Shown here: positions 1 to 7,228 of the stretch, one piece after another
Layout of the letters: each line of letters opens with the position of its first letter
How positions within the stretch are numbered: position 1 is the first letter of the stretch
From: REEB481 sp964586595
GTDB lineage: Bacteria; Bacteroidota; Bacteroidia; NS11-12g; UBA955
Direction: 5' to 3'
Length of the DNA: 64,000 nucleotides
NCBI GenBank assembly: GCA_964586595.1
Contig: CAZPHB010000010.1
Location: 38,539-102,538, forward strand
Translations under genes and position numbers: made by a program
Notes under the pieces: model-generated
What the model saw: the letters and a program-made list of their open reading frames with translations, nothing else
Told to the model about the DNA's origin: nothing
Database searches by the model: none

Positions 1-134
1 TTATTGCGCAGGAAATTGGCCGGGAACTCAATACCATGGGCGTTAAATCAAACCACTTCCCCATGCAACAGGCCGTGGTAGATATGAAAGAACACTTGGA
101 ACAAATACGAGAACAGGTGCTGAACCTGTTATAA
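1..134 (+). CDS. yicC: YicC family protein, C-terminal fragment (cut by window start)
   Basis: Only the last 43 codons are in the window, read in the frame starting at base 3 and ending at TAA 132-134. The peptide contains IAQEIGRELNTMGVKSN and ends in EHLEQIREQVLNLL. Both pieces match the conserved C-terminus of the YicC family, which usually has an EIGRE-N-(I/L/M)-G-K-N block followed by a helical KxELExIREQ(V/I) tail. YicC proteins are about 290 residues long and have been described as endoribonucleases. The start, the promoter and the catalytic part lie outside the window. The next gene begins 11 bases downstream on the same strand. Confidence 0.72.
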   Translation, partial: IAQEIGRELNTMGVKSNHFPMQQAVVDMKEHLEQIREQVLNLL

Positions 135-144
135 TCAAAGTATC

Positions 145-2061
145 ATGAAACAAAGATTTTTATTCCTCTGCATCCTTCTGATGTTGCCGGTCATTTCGGT
201 TTCTGCCCAAAAAAAGGAGGATTTTGTTCCGCCTCCGCCACCCGACGAGCCGGCGCTTACCACAACACCCCGCGCCTGGCTGATTGATTATGAAATCAAT
301 GATTCTTTTGCAGGGTTTGAAGTGTTGGATTCTGCCGCCAGATACGGGCGGTTTTTCCTTGGAGGGGAAGACCATCGCTTCATGAACTTCAACAGCAGCA
401 TGGAATTGAAACTCATGCGCTACCTGCATGCGCGCGGTGGCGTGCGGCACATGATCCTGGAGCTGGGCTATGCCCGAGGTTATGTGTTGCAGCAGTACAT
501 CAATACCGGCGATTCTGTATGGTTGGATATTCTGGAAAACACTACCGGAAGCGAATACATGGAGATGTATCGCGCCATGAGGGAATGGAATCGGCAATTG
601 CCTGATTCGGCCAAGGTCATCGTGACCGGCATAGATGTGGAACGTTATACCGATGTGCCGCTGCTGTTGCTGGAACAATTGCTTCCGGATTCAGGAATCC
701 CCGACGCGTTGCTGGTGGGCGTGGAAGCCATGAAGGGTCTGGCCCGGCAGATCTACTACGGTGATGGCGAAATCCCTTTCGGGGGTGTAGAGGAGGATGA
801 AGGCTTTGATTCGGAATTGGTCAACGTTTCTTCAGAGAACTACGAAGTGCGCCCCACCTTGAAACGCTTTCTGGCGGAATACGACAGTTTAAAGCCCTTG
901 TACCGCAACTACCTCGGAAAGAATGATGCCGTTGTGGAAGTGTTGCTGAATTCCCTCAGGCAATACCTGCAATGGGATGATTATGAATACACGCCGTATC
1001 AATATACGTACCGCGAAAAGGTGATGTATGACAACATGAAGGCATTGCTGCAACGCGATCCGCAGGGTAAATTCTACGGACAGTTTGGTCGTTGTCATGC
1101 AGGCACTGCGGTGCAAAACGGACCCTGTGGATGGTTGCATTTCCATTCCATCTCCCAAAAAATGGCTACACTGATGCCGGAGCCGCTGCGCAATCAGGTC
1201 ATCACCATCGGATATTTTTATTCAGGCGATGAAGCAGACGATGACGACGATTCGAAGCGCGCGCAGGAGCAGGAAATTCGTGCTTTTGCCGATGAAACAC
1301 CGGAAGGTCGGGTTGCTTTGTTTTCGCTGGATCAGCAAAAGCAGGCATTTCCCGTGCTCACATCCCGATACGATTTTGTGCTGTTTTACAACGATGAGGA
1401 ATCTTTTTATGATGAGGATGAATACGAAGGCTACGACGATGAATACGATTACGAGTTTACCCATTTTGGCTACGTGTATCACCGCGAATGGGGGAAAACA
1501 TCCCGGCTGAATACTGCACTCAACGCACTTGGATTGCCTGCTGTGCCACAGATTCCAGTGCTGCAAGGTTTTGACATCAGTTATTTCCCGAGGAAATATT
1601 CAGATGAAGCTGGCGGAAGGTTGAGTGTATTGTGGATGCCCACGCAAACCCGGCGGTTTGGCGCTCAGGCAGATTCGATGATGCGGTTCAACATGTTCCG
1701 GGTGTTTACGGAATCGTTTTTCGACATCCTGGAATCAGGCCATTTCAACCTGGCCCTCGGGTCGGGTTTCGGCTACGGCCTTTCGCGCCTGGAACTGAAG
1801 AAGGAAGGACAGGTTGTTGATTTCAGAAATCCGCAGCCCAACACGCGCACCTTGTACCGCAATCCTGCACTTTGGCTCAGCCTGGGGGCACATGCCCGCG
1901 CTGCAATTGGTCCCCTGAGCATTGGGGTTTCCGGTGGCATCGCACACGATTTTTCAAAGCCGGCATGGCGTTTTGAAGGCAAACGCCTCGACGGAACGCC
2001 ATCTTTTGCACAGCACATGAAATACCTGGAGGCCACCATTGGCTTCGTAATCAAAGAATGA
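145..2061 (+). CDS. Secreted erythromycin-esterase-like (Ere/TIKI superfamily) protein
   Basis: 638 residues with a signal peptide (about 1-21, ending VSVSA) followed by a proline tract near residues 29-33. The middle resembles the erythromycin esterase/TIKI/ChaN superfamily: G74-E-D-H77, then LELG with E106, GIDVERY with D164, and a downstream GRCHAG with H318. These are the acidic and histidine positions that line the family's active site. The family includes macrolide esterases, but most environmental members have unknown substrates, so antibiotic resistance should not be assumed. Two acidic low-complexity inserts are seen (about 361-371 and 417-438). The last 170 residues look beta-rich and could be a small outer-membrane or surface domain. 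The start at 145 is the only one that gives a complete signal peptide. The stop overlaps pssA by 4 bases. Confidence 0.62.
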   Translation: MKQRFLFLCILLMLPVISVSAQKKEDFVPPPPPDEPALTTTPRAWLIDYEINDSFAGFEVLDSAARYGRFFLGGEDHRFMNFNSSMELKLMRYLHARGGVRHMILELGYARGYVLQQYINTGDSVWLDILENTTGSEYMEMYRAMREWNRQLPDSAKVIVTGIDVERYTDVPLLLLEQLLPDSGIPDALLVGVEAMKGLARQIYYGDGEIPFGGVEEDEGFDSELVNVSSENYEVRPTLKRFLAEYDSLKPLYRNYLGKNDAVVEVLLNSLRQYLQWDDYEYTPYQYTYREKVMYDNMKALLQRDPQGKFYGQFGRCHAGTAVQNGPCGWLHFHSISQKMATLMPEPLRNQVITIGYFYSGDEADDDDDSKRAQEQEIRAFADETPEGRVALFSLDQQKQAFPVLTSRYDFVLFYNDEESFYDEDEYEGYDDEYDYEFTHFGYVYHREWGKTSRLNTALNALGLPAVPQIPVLQGFDISYFPRKYSDEAGGRLSVLWMPTQTRRFGAQADSMMRFNMFRVFTESFFDILESGHFNLALGSGFGYGLSRLELKKEGQVVDFRNPQPNTRTLYRNPALWLSLGAHARAAIGPLSIGVSGGIAHDFSKPAWRFEGKRLDGTPSFAQHMKYLEATIGFVIKE

Positions 2062-2786
2062 TGAAAGAGATTCCCAACCTGCTCACCCTTTCCAACCTGG
2101 CCTGTGGCATTCTGGCCATTGCCGCGGTCCTCGAGGGGCATCCAATCACGGCCTCCTGGCTCATCTTGCTTGCGGCCGGTTTCGATTTTCTGGATGGTTT
2201 TGCCGCCAGATTGCTGAAGGCACAGTCGCCCATAGGCCTCCAGTTGGATTCGCTGGCCGACCTGGTAACCTTTGGTGTAGCGCCCGGATTCATCATGCAA
2301 TACCTGGCCATCAGCAATGGATATTGTTCTGCAGAAGGATTTTGTCCGAATACCTATGTATTCCTGGCCATTCCGCTGGCCTCGGCCTACCGTTTGGCGA
2401 AATTCAATGTTGATGAACGACAAACGCAGGGTTTCATCGGCGTGCCCACACCCGCCAATGGCTTACTTATTGCTTCTTTCCCCTTCATTGTTGAAGCACA
2501 TGGATTGCTTGAGCCACTGGTTACACACTTCCGTTTTGTAACCTTGTTCCCCGTAGTTTCAGCATACCTTTTGGTGGGCGAATTACCGCTGATGGCCTTC
2601 AAGTTCAAATCATTCAGCCCTAAAGCGCAACCGTTTCATTACATCTTTTTATTGGTGTTGTTGGCGGGAATTGTGGTACAAGGCTGGCAATCAGTTCCGT
2701 GGGTTTTTGTGGCATATCTGCTGCTTTCTGCCGCCGATCAGTTGTGGCGCAGGCGTCGCAGTGCTCAATCTGAAGGAACAAACTAA
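2058..2786 (+). CDS. pssA: CDP-diacylglycerol--serine O-phosphatidyltransferase
   Basis: Transfers the phosphatidyl group from CDP-diacylglycerol to L-serine, making phosphatidylserine, the precursor of phosphatidylethanolamine. It acts in the inner membrane. The 242-residue protein carries the full CDP-alcohol phosphotransferase signature D46-G-x2-A50-R51-x8-G60-x3-D64-x3-D68, whose aspartates bind the catalytic metals. Several hydrophobic segments follow, consistent with 6-8 membrane helices, and a basic C-terminus ends the protein. Assignment to serine rather than glycerol-phosphate transfer rests on the opening (PNLLTLSNLACG) typical of Bacteroidota PssA. The start overlaps the previous stop (ATGATGAAAG; ATG at 2058 or 2061), so translation is probably coupled. 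A promoter-like box for purE lies at its 3' end. Confidence 0.87.
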   Translation: MMKEIPNLLTLSNLACGILAIAAVLEGHPITASWLILLAAGFDFLDGFAARLLKAQSPIGLQLDSLADLVTFGVAPGFIMQYLAISNGYCSAEGFCPNTYVFLAIPLASAYRLAKFNVDERQTQGFIGVPTPANGLLIASFPFIVEAHGLLEPLVTHFRFVTLFPVVSAYLLVGELPLMAFKFKSFSPKAQPFHYIFLLVLLAGIVVQGWQSVPWVFVAYLLLSAADQLWRRRRSAQSEGTN

Positions 2787-2791
2787 TTTTG
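2784..2791 (+). promoter_or_regulatory. Bacteroidota-type -7 box (TAATTTTG) upstream of purE
   Basis: TAATTTTG fits TAnnTTTG and sits 8 bases before the purE ATG, overlapping the pssA stop. No good TTTG is visible at -33, so this may be a weak internal promoter letting purE be transcribed apart from pssA. Confidence 0.35.
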
Positions 2792-2799
2792 CAACACCT

Positions 2800-3318
2800 A
2801 TGGCTAAAGTAGCAATCATCATGGGTTCGGACTCCGACCTGCCGGTGATGCAGGAGGCCGCCCGCATCCTGGAACATTTTGGCGTAGCCTACGAGCTCAC
2901 CGTGGTTTCTGCCCACCGCACCCCTGCGCGGATGTTTGACTTTGCAGGGAAGGCGCACAGCTTGGGCTTCGGTGTCATCATCGCAGGCGCCGGAGGCGCT
3001 GCCCATCTGCCCGGAATGGTGGCAAGTCTTACGCACCTTCCTGTTATTGGCGTGCCGGTGCAGTCAAGAACCATGTCTGGCTTAGATTCCCTGTATTCCA
3101 TTGTGCAAATGCCTCCCGGTGTGCCTGTGGCTACGATGGCCATCAACGGCGCCCGCAATGCCGGAATCATGGCTGCACAAATGCTCGCCATCAGCAATCC
3201 GGATTTGGCACAAAAAGTTCAGGACTTTAAGAAAGGTCTGGAACAGGAAGTACTCAAGAAGGCAGAAAAGCTCGAAGCGCAGGGGTTCGAAGATTACCTC
3301 AACAGCAATAATTTCTGA
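2800..3318 (+). CDS. purE: N5-carboxyaminoimidazole ribonucleotide mutase
   Basis: Converts N5-CAIR to CAIR in purine biosynthesis. The 172-residue length matches class I PurE. The conserved GSDSD phosphate loop is at residues 9-13, the SAHRTP block with catalytic H39 follows, then IAGAGGAAHLPGM (about 61-73) and the VPVQS and GVPVATMAI motifs that form the octamer active site. An in-frame extension upstream to 2671 exists but overlaps pssA and lacks family similarity. ATG at 2800 is chosen because MAKVAIIMGSDSD is the usual N-terminus. The stop overlaps the DUF3109 start by one base (TGATG), indicating coupling. purM, another purine gene, is elsewhere in the window (58073). Confidence 0.95.
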   Translation: MAKVAIIMGSDSDLPVMQEAARILEHFGVAYELTVVSAHRTPARMFDFAGKAHSLGFGVIIAGAGGAAHLPGMVASLTHLPVIGVPVQSRTMSGLDSLYSIVQMPPGVPVATMAINGARNAGIMAAQMLAISNPDLAQKVQDFKKGLEQEVLKKAEKLEAQGFEDYLNSNNF

Positions 3319-3896
3319 TGATCATTGTTGGCGAAGCCCTGCTGAGTGAAGACATCCTTGAGGCGCATTTTGCCTGTCAATTGCAGCAGTGTAAAGGCGA
3401 CTGTTGCGTGCAAGGCGATGTAGGTGCGCCACTGGAGGAAGCAGAAATTCCCATCATCGAATCGGAGCTGTCGGCAATGTTGGAAGTGTTGCCCGAACGG
3501 AGCCAGGAGCTGCTGAATTCGGGTCCTTTTTGGGAACGTGACCAGGATGAAGAAGCGGTGATTCGCTGTCATCCGGATGGAACCTGCGTTTTTGCCATCA
3601 ATGAACAGGGCATCACGTTGTGCGGTATGGAGCAGGCTTGGCGGCAGGGCCTTACTGCTTTTCGGAAGCCGCTCAGCTGTCATTTGTATCCCATCAGAAG
3701 TAAAAATTACGGGGAGTTTACCGTGATGAATTACCATCGCTGGGACATTTGTCAGAGTGCCTGTGCTGCTGGTCGAACGCAGGAAATCCCATTATTCCGC
3801 TTTCTGAAGGAAGCACTGATCCGTAAAATGGGGCCTTCCTGGTATGAAGAACTGGAAGCAGTAGCTGCAGCCAGAACTTCCGGTTCAGGCCTCTGA
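3318..3896 (+). CDS. DUF3109 family cysteine-cluster protein
   Basis: 192 residues, function not known. The N-terminal half carries a cysteine cluster, C20-x4-C25-x3-C29-C30, and more cysteines follow (RCHPDGTC, TLCGME, LSCHLYPIR, DICQSACAAG). This spacing is characteristic of DUF3109, related to the YkgJ zinc/iron-cluster proteins, so it probably binds a metal. The protein has no signal peptide or membrane segment and should be cytoplasmic. It starts within the purE stop codon, so the two are co-translated; that pairing is likely genomic convenience rather than a purine function. Its last 12 bases overlap the convergent AhpD-like gene. Confidence 0.82.
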   Translation: MIIVGEALLSEDILEAHFACQLQQCKGDCCVQGDVGAPLEEAEIPIIESELSAMLEVLPERSQELLNSGPFWERDQDEEAVIRCHPDGTCVFAINEQGITLCGMEQAWRQGLTAFRKPLSCHLYPIRSKNYGEFTVMNYHRWDICQSACAAGRTQEIPLFRFLKEALIRKMGPSWYEELEAVAAARTSGSGL

Positions 3897-4232
3897 ATGC
3901 AAAGCTTCCCAATAGGCCACGGCCCTCCGGGTATGTGGAATCACGATGGTTCCGCCAACAATATTGGCCACGGCCAGCACTTCAAAAAGTTCTTCGGTAT
4001 GCACACCTTGTTCCATGCATTTCCCTAAATGGTACTTTACGCAATCATCACAGCGCAATACCAAAGAGGCAACCAGACCAAGCATTTCCTTGGTTTTTAC
4101 ACTCAATGCACCTTCCTGATAGGTTTGTGTGTCCAGGTTGAATAAGCGTTTCAGCACCAGATTGTCGGCACTCAGGATTTTTTCGTTCATGGTGGAACGA
4201 AACTGTTCGAATGATTCAACTTCAGAATTCAT
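3885..4232 (-). CDS. Carboxymuconolactone decarboxylase (AhpD-like) family protein
   Basis: About 115 residues of an all-helical AhpD-like protein. The diagnostic C-x2-C-x3-H motif (RCDDCVKYHLGKC; C66, C69, H73 counted from the longer start at 4247) is intact, which suggests a thiol-redox or peroxide-reducing role rather than true decarboxylation. ATG at 4232 (MNSEVES) and 4247 (MQTETMNS) are both possible; the shorter start is preferred because the longer one adds nothing conserved. The gene stands alone, convergent with DUF3109 and divergent from tRNA-Phe, whose promoter lies at its 5' end. Confidence 0.82.
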   Translation of the reverse strand: MNSEVESFEQFRSTMNEKILSADNLVLKRLFNLDTQTYQEGALSVKTKEMLGLVASLVLRCDDCVKYHLGKCMEQGVHTEELFEVLAVANIVGGTIVIPHTRRAVAYWEALHSEA

Positions 4233-4240
4233 AGTTTCTG

Positions 4241-4272
4241 TTTGCAAGGTACTGGGTAAAGGTGTATTTTTG
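4241..4272 (+). promoter_or_regulatory. Bacteroidota housekeeping promoter of tRNA-Phe
   Basis: TTTG at 4241-4244 and TATTTTTG at 4265-4272 are separated by 20 bases, a near-perfect match to the phylum consensus (TTTG, 19-20 bases, TAnnTTTG). Transcription would start about 27 bases before the tRNA. Confidence 0.75.
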
Positions 4273-4305
4273 CACCTCGTTTTGGGACCAATCCCATATC
4301 GTGTT

Positions 4306-4378
4306 GGTATCGTAGCTCAGTTGGTAGAGCAAAGGACTGAAAATCCTTGTGTCGGCGGTTCGATTCCGTCCGATACCA
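4306..4378 (+). tRNA. tRNA-Phe (anticodon GAA)
   Basis: A 73-base cloverleaf. The acceptor stem is GGTATCG/CGATACC, the D arm GCTC...GAGC, the anticodon stem AAGGA/TCCTT with loop CTGAAAA giving anticodon GAA, and the T arm GGCGG-TTCGATT-CCGTC. The discriminator base is A and the CCA end is not encoded. It has its own promoter and is followed at once by a terminator, so it is a single-gene transcript. Confidence 0.96.
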
Positions 4379-4383
4379 CAAAG

Positions 4384-4409
4384 AAGGCCTGAATATCGGG
4401 CCTTTTTTT
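4384..4409 (+). terminator. Rho-independent terminator after tRNA-Phe
   Basis: Stem AAGGCC/GGCCTT around a 9-base loop, followed by seven T residues. It lies five bases after the tRNA. Confidence 0.8.
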
Positions 4410-4470
4410 ATGCCTGTTGGCGAACGCAACAACCGGCAGGGCTGCTCGTTTATAAGAATGTAACCAAACC

Positions 4471-5121
4471 ATGCGGAAGGTTATCTTGCTGATATTGCTT
4501 TATGGCGCACAGGAAACTGCAGCACAATTGCCGGCGGTTAGGGACTCTTTGCGTCTGTGGTTTGCTGCCAAATCAACTTTAACCATGTCGCTGGACGGCA
4601 GAAGTTCCTTTATTGGCAGTGCACCGGCGTCTGTGTTGGGCGCCCGTATCGGTTGGGATTACGGCCGTGTTGGGGTTTATGCAGGTTGCTATACGTTGAG
4701 GCGAAAGATTGTTTCCCTGCAATCCATCCGCAATGGAGATACCTTGTACCGCAAGCTTGGCATGAGCTATGCAAGCGCCACATTTGAATATTTACTGTAC
4801 AAAGACACGCGCTGGGAGGTGAACGTGCCTGCGCAGCTGGGAATTGGTTTGGCATCAAGAACCAATATCCGCAATGGCGTGCAGGAAGGAACCACGCGTG
4901 TACCCATGTTTCCCCTTGAAGTACAGGTAACCGCCCTGTACAGGATCATGCGTTACGCCGGCCTCTATGCCGGACTTGGATTCAGAATGGCCAATGGGGC
5001 AGGGCCCTCTTTTAACGGATCTATTTATTCCATGGGCATTTCGGTATTCACGGGAACACTGTATCGCGACTTGCGCAAGCACATGGAACGTAAAGAGCCC
5101 TTCCCCGGGTACTTATTTTAA
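4471..5121 (+). CDS. Outer-membrane beta-barrel-like secreted protein, unknown
   Basis: 216 residues with a short signal peptide (MRKVILLILLYGAQETAA, cleaved near residue 18). The rest alternates hydrophobic and polar residues with many glycines and tyrosines (ARIGWDYGRVGVYAGCYTL, YAGLYAGLGFRMANG), typical of a small outer-membrane barrel of perhaps 8-10 strands. I do not recognise a named family. It stands alone, with no obvious promoter, between the tRNA-Phe terminator and a convergent thioredoxin gene whose last codons overlap it by 9 bases. Confidence 0.6.
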   Translation: MRKVILLILLYGAQETAAQLPAVRDSLRLWFAAKSTLTMSLDGRSSFIGSAPASVLGARIGWDYGRVGVYAGCYTLRRKIVSLQSIRNGDTLYRKLGMSYASATFEYLLYKDTRWEVNVPAQLGIGLASRTNIRNGVQEGTTRVPMFPLEVQVTALYRIMRYAGLYAGLGFRMANGAGPSFNGSIYSMGISVFTGTLYRDLRKHMERKEPFPGYLF

Positions 5122-6822
5122 CCTGGCTTTGCGCGCTTCTACCTCTTCGTAGTTTTTCAGAAACTCTTCAATCTTCTCTACATCAATCTTCTTGGCAATC
5201 ACCTTCTTGCTTTGGTCGAGGATGAAAATGGTTGGATTCGAAATGTTGTTGTAGTTGTACAGGTTGAGGTGCCAGATGGAGTTTTCTTCCAGCCTGCAAA
5301 CGTTCACCCATTCTTTGATTTCAGGATGCTTCTGCAAATATTCTTTCCACTCTTTCTCTTTATCTCTGCTGGAAATAGCATACACCTTCCAACCTTCATT
5401 TTTGTGTTTTAGGTATGTGCTGTACAATTCGGGTACCACCTTCTGGCAATGGCCACAGGTTGGATCCCAAAAGATGACGAACGTATAAGGAGCCTGCAAT
5501 GCGAAAAGGCGCTTGGGCACCCCAGCAGTGTCGAACAATTGAAGATCCGGAGCTCTGGTGCCGCAAAGGGTATGGCTCATTCGGTCTGCACCTTCGCACA
5601 TTTTGGCCACAGTGGCGGAATCACACCACCATGCGCGGCCCTGGCAATAATAATTTTTGGCCATGTGGACGAACACACCGTCTTCGATACACATAATCTT
5701 GCTCGTCTCAAACTTGTTGGTGATGTACCAAATCAGGTATTTTTCATTTTCTACGGAACATCCTGCGCGCGCAATCAGGCGATCGGCCTCATAGGTAATG
5801 GAATCAACCACGGGGATCACCAAGTTGTCGAAGTACTCATCGATTTTCTTTTTCAATACATTGTAAGGCGAGCGGATCAAGCCATCTTCACACAAATCCA
5901 CTTTGTCCCAAAAATGTTCTTTGTACCGGTACACTGCGGCCATGCTGTCGGGCTTGCCGTCTTTGCCTATGGGAATTTCACGGGATACATCCGGCTCCTG
6001 AACGGACAGAAGGAATTTGGACAAATAATGTTTGGGGTATTTCTGGATGTAGAGGCTGTCCAGTTCATTGTTCCGGATATCTACTTCCTGCAGTTTGGCT
6101 TCCAGGCCCGACATCTGTATCACCAGGGCTGCCTTGGCAACTTTTTCTGTTTTGGTCAGTTGTTCCGGGAATTTAGAAATGCTGTCTTTCAGCGTGCGCA
6201 AGTCTTGGCTGAGGTAATATCTTTTTTCGGCATAAACCCTTCTGCTGATGTTGTAGGCTGCAAATGCAGCATTTGCCTCGTGGCCATCTACCTTCATTTT
6301 GCTGTAGTAATCGCCGTTCCAGGAAGTATCTGTGGTAATGATGAAGTCCTGGTCATCGTCAATCACCAATTCGAACATTTCAGATTTTCCGTTGAACACG
6401 AACAGATACATTCCGCGTTGCAGGCGCTTGGTTCCTGTAAAAACTGCAACCCCGTTTTTATCGGCTACAGCGGTGTCGCGCAGGTATTTCGCATCTGCAA
6501 AATGGTCGGCCAGATAAACCATGCCCGGCTTCATGCCCTTCAGGCGAATTTCTATGCGGTAATTACCGGCTGTTCTTCCGTCCCAGGTGGGTACATTTTT
6601 CAGTTTAGGATAAACGCCTACCGGATTCCTTTCTGCCCAGTTCATGAACGGAGTAACGGGGCCTAAGGTTTGTGGCTTGGCCGCCTGAATGAAGGGCTGA
6701 TTCACAGGTGGCGGTGGTGGCGGTGGTTCAGACAAATTCGGCTTGCCGATTTGTTGGCCACTGAGGCTGCCTGCGAGCATCAAGGAGCAAAGCATCAGGT
6801 TAAAGCGGTTGGTGATCTTCAT
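5113..6822 (-). CDS. Periplasmic TlpA-like thioredoxin-domain protein (DUF4369/DUF5106 type)
   Basis: 569 residues. A signal peptide (about 1-22) is followed by a run of seven prolines. The middle is a DUF4369/DUF5106-type region of beta strands then helices, common in Bacteroidota secreted thioredoxins. The C-terminal 140 residues are a thioredoxin fold with active site C456-G-H-C459 (IFWDPTCGHCQKVVPE) and the cis-proline in SNPTIFI near residue 529. It probably reduces or isomerises disulfides of exported proteins. The CGHC active site is also seen in isomerase-type thioredoxins. Its 3' end overlaps the convergent barrel gene. A long open frame on the opposite strand (5449-6666) is a shadow. 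Confidence 0.85.
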   Translation of the reverse strand: MKITNRFNLMLCSLMLAGSLSGQQIGKPNLSEPPPPPPPVNQPFIQAAKPQTLGPVTPFMNWAERNPVGVYPKLKNVPTWDGRTAGNYRIEIRLKGMKPGMVYLADHFADAKYLRDTAVADKNGVAVFTGTKRLQRGMYLFVFNGKSEMFELVIDDDQDFIITTDTSWNGDYYSKMKVDGHEANAAFAAYNISRRVYAEKRYYLSQDLRTLKDSISKFPEQLTKTEKVAKAALVIQMSGLEAKLQEVDIRNNELDSLYIQKYPKHYLSKFLLSVQEPDVSREIPIGKDGKPDSMAAVYRYKEHFWDKVDLCEDGLIRSPYNVLKKKIDEYFDNLVIPVVDSITYEADRLIARAGCSVENEKYLIWYITNKFETSKIMCIEDGVFVHMAKNYYCQGRAWWCDSATVAKMCEGADRMSHTLCGTRAPDLQLFDTAGVPKRLFALQAPYTFVIFWDPTCGHCQKVVPELYSTYLKHKNEGWKVYAISSRDKEKEWKEYLQKHPEIKEWVNVCRLEENSIWHLNLYNYNNISNPTIFILDQSKKVIAKKIDVEKIEEFLKNYEEVEARKARLK

Positions 6823-6889
6823 GCGAATCGAAGTATATTGCTTTCAAATTTCGCAAAATTTGTTCCAATTGATGACGGAGCCTTCCAGG

Positions 6890-7228
6890 ATGTCTTTTTA
6901 TGAGCAGGTGTATGAAGTGGTGCGCCTCATTCCTTACGGAAGGGTAACAACTTACGGCGCCATTGCGCGCTATTTGGGTACAGGGAAAAGCAGCAGGCTG
7001 GTGGGCTGGGCCATGAATCAAAGTCATTTCATGGAGCCGCCGGTTCCGGCTCATCGGGTGGTGAACCGATTGGGCATGCTCAGCGGTAAAGCGCATTTTC
7101 CTCCGGATGATTCCATGGAGTCCCGTCTGGCAAGGGAAGGCATACAGGTAGCCAACGACCGCATTGTCCATTTTGAACAACTTTTATGGGATCCGGCAAA
7201 CATGCTTCATTCATGCATCGATTTTTAA
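6890..7228 (+). CDS. MGMT-family (alkyltransferase-like) protein without the acceptor cysteine
   Basis: 112 residues corresponding to the DNA-binding/active-site domain of O6-methylguanine-DNA methyltransferase. YGRVTTYGAIA (16-26) and RLVGWAMNQ (36-44) form the helix-turn-helix and arginine-finger region. The catalytic PCHRV motif is here PAHRVVN (53-59), with Ala54 replacing the methyl-accepting cysteine. It therefore cannot act as a suicide methyltransferase, and more likely binds O6-alkylguanine and recruits nucleotide excision repair, as Atl proteins do (these often have Trp there). ATG at 6872 (MTEPSRMSF) is an alternative start. The 3' end overlaps the start of the next gene by 16 bases. 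Confidence 0.85.
   Translation: MSFYEQVYEVVRLIPYGRVTTYGAIARYLGTGKSSRLVGWAMNQSHFMEPPVPAHRVVNRLGMLSGKAHFPPDDSMESRLAREGIQVANDRIVHFEQLLWDPANMLHSCIDF

Noticed and set aside
145..2061. Calling the first full gene a macrolide-resistance esterase
   Set aside because: Only the superfamily motifs are visible; most members have unknown substrates and the C-terminal region differs from EreA.
4229..4432. Protein-like frame with YRTESNRRHKDFQ opposite tRNA-Phe
   Set aside because: Artefact of translating the antisense of a tRNA; a similar one (WALLGSNQRPADYE) lies opposite the CAU tRNA at 53328-53537.
5449..6666. 405-residue open frame on the plus strand
   Set aside because: Fully antisense to the thioredoxin gene, which has a signal peptide, a CGHC site and normal family length.
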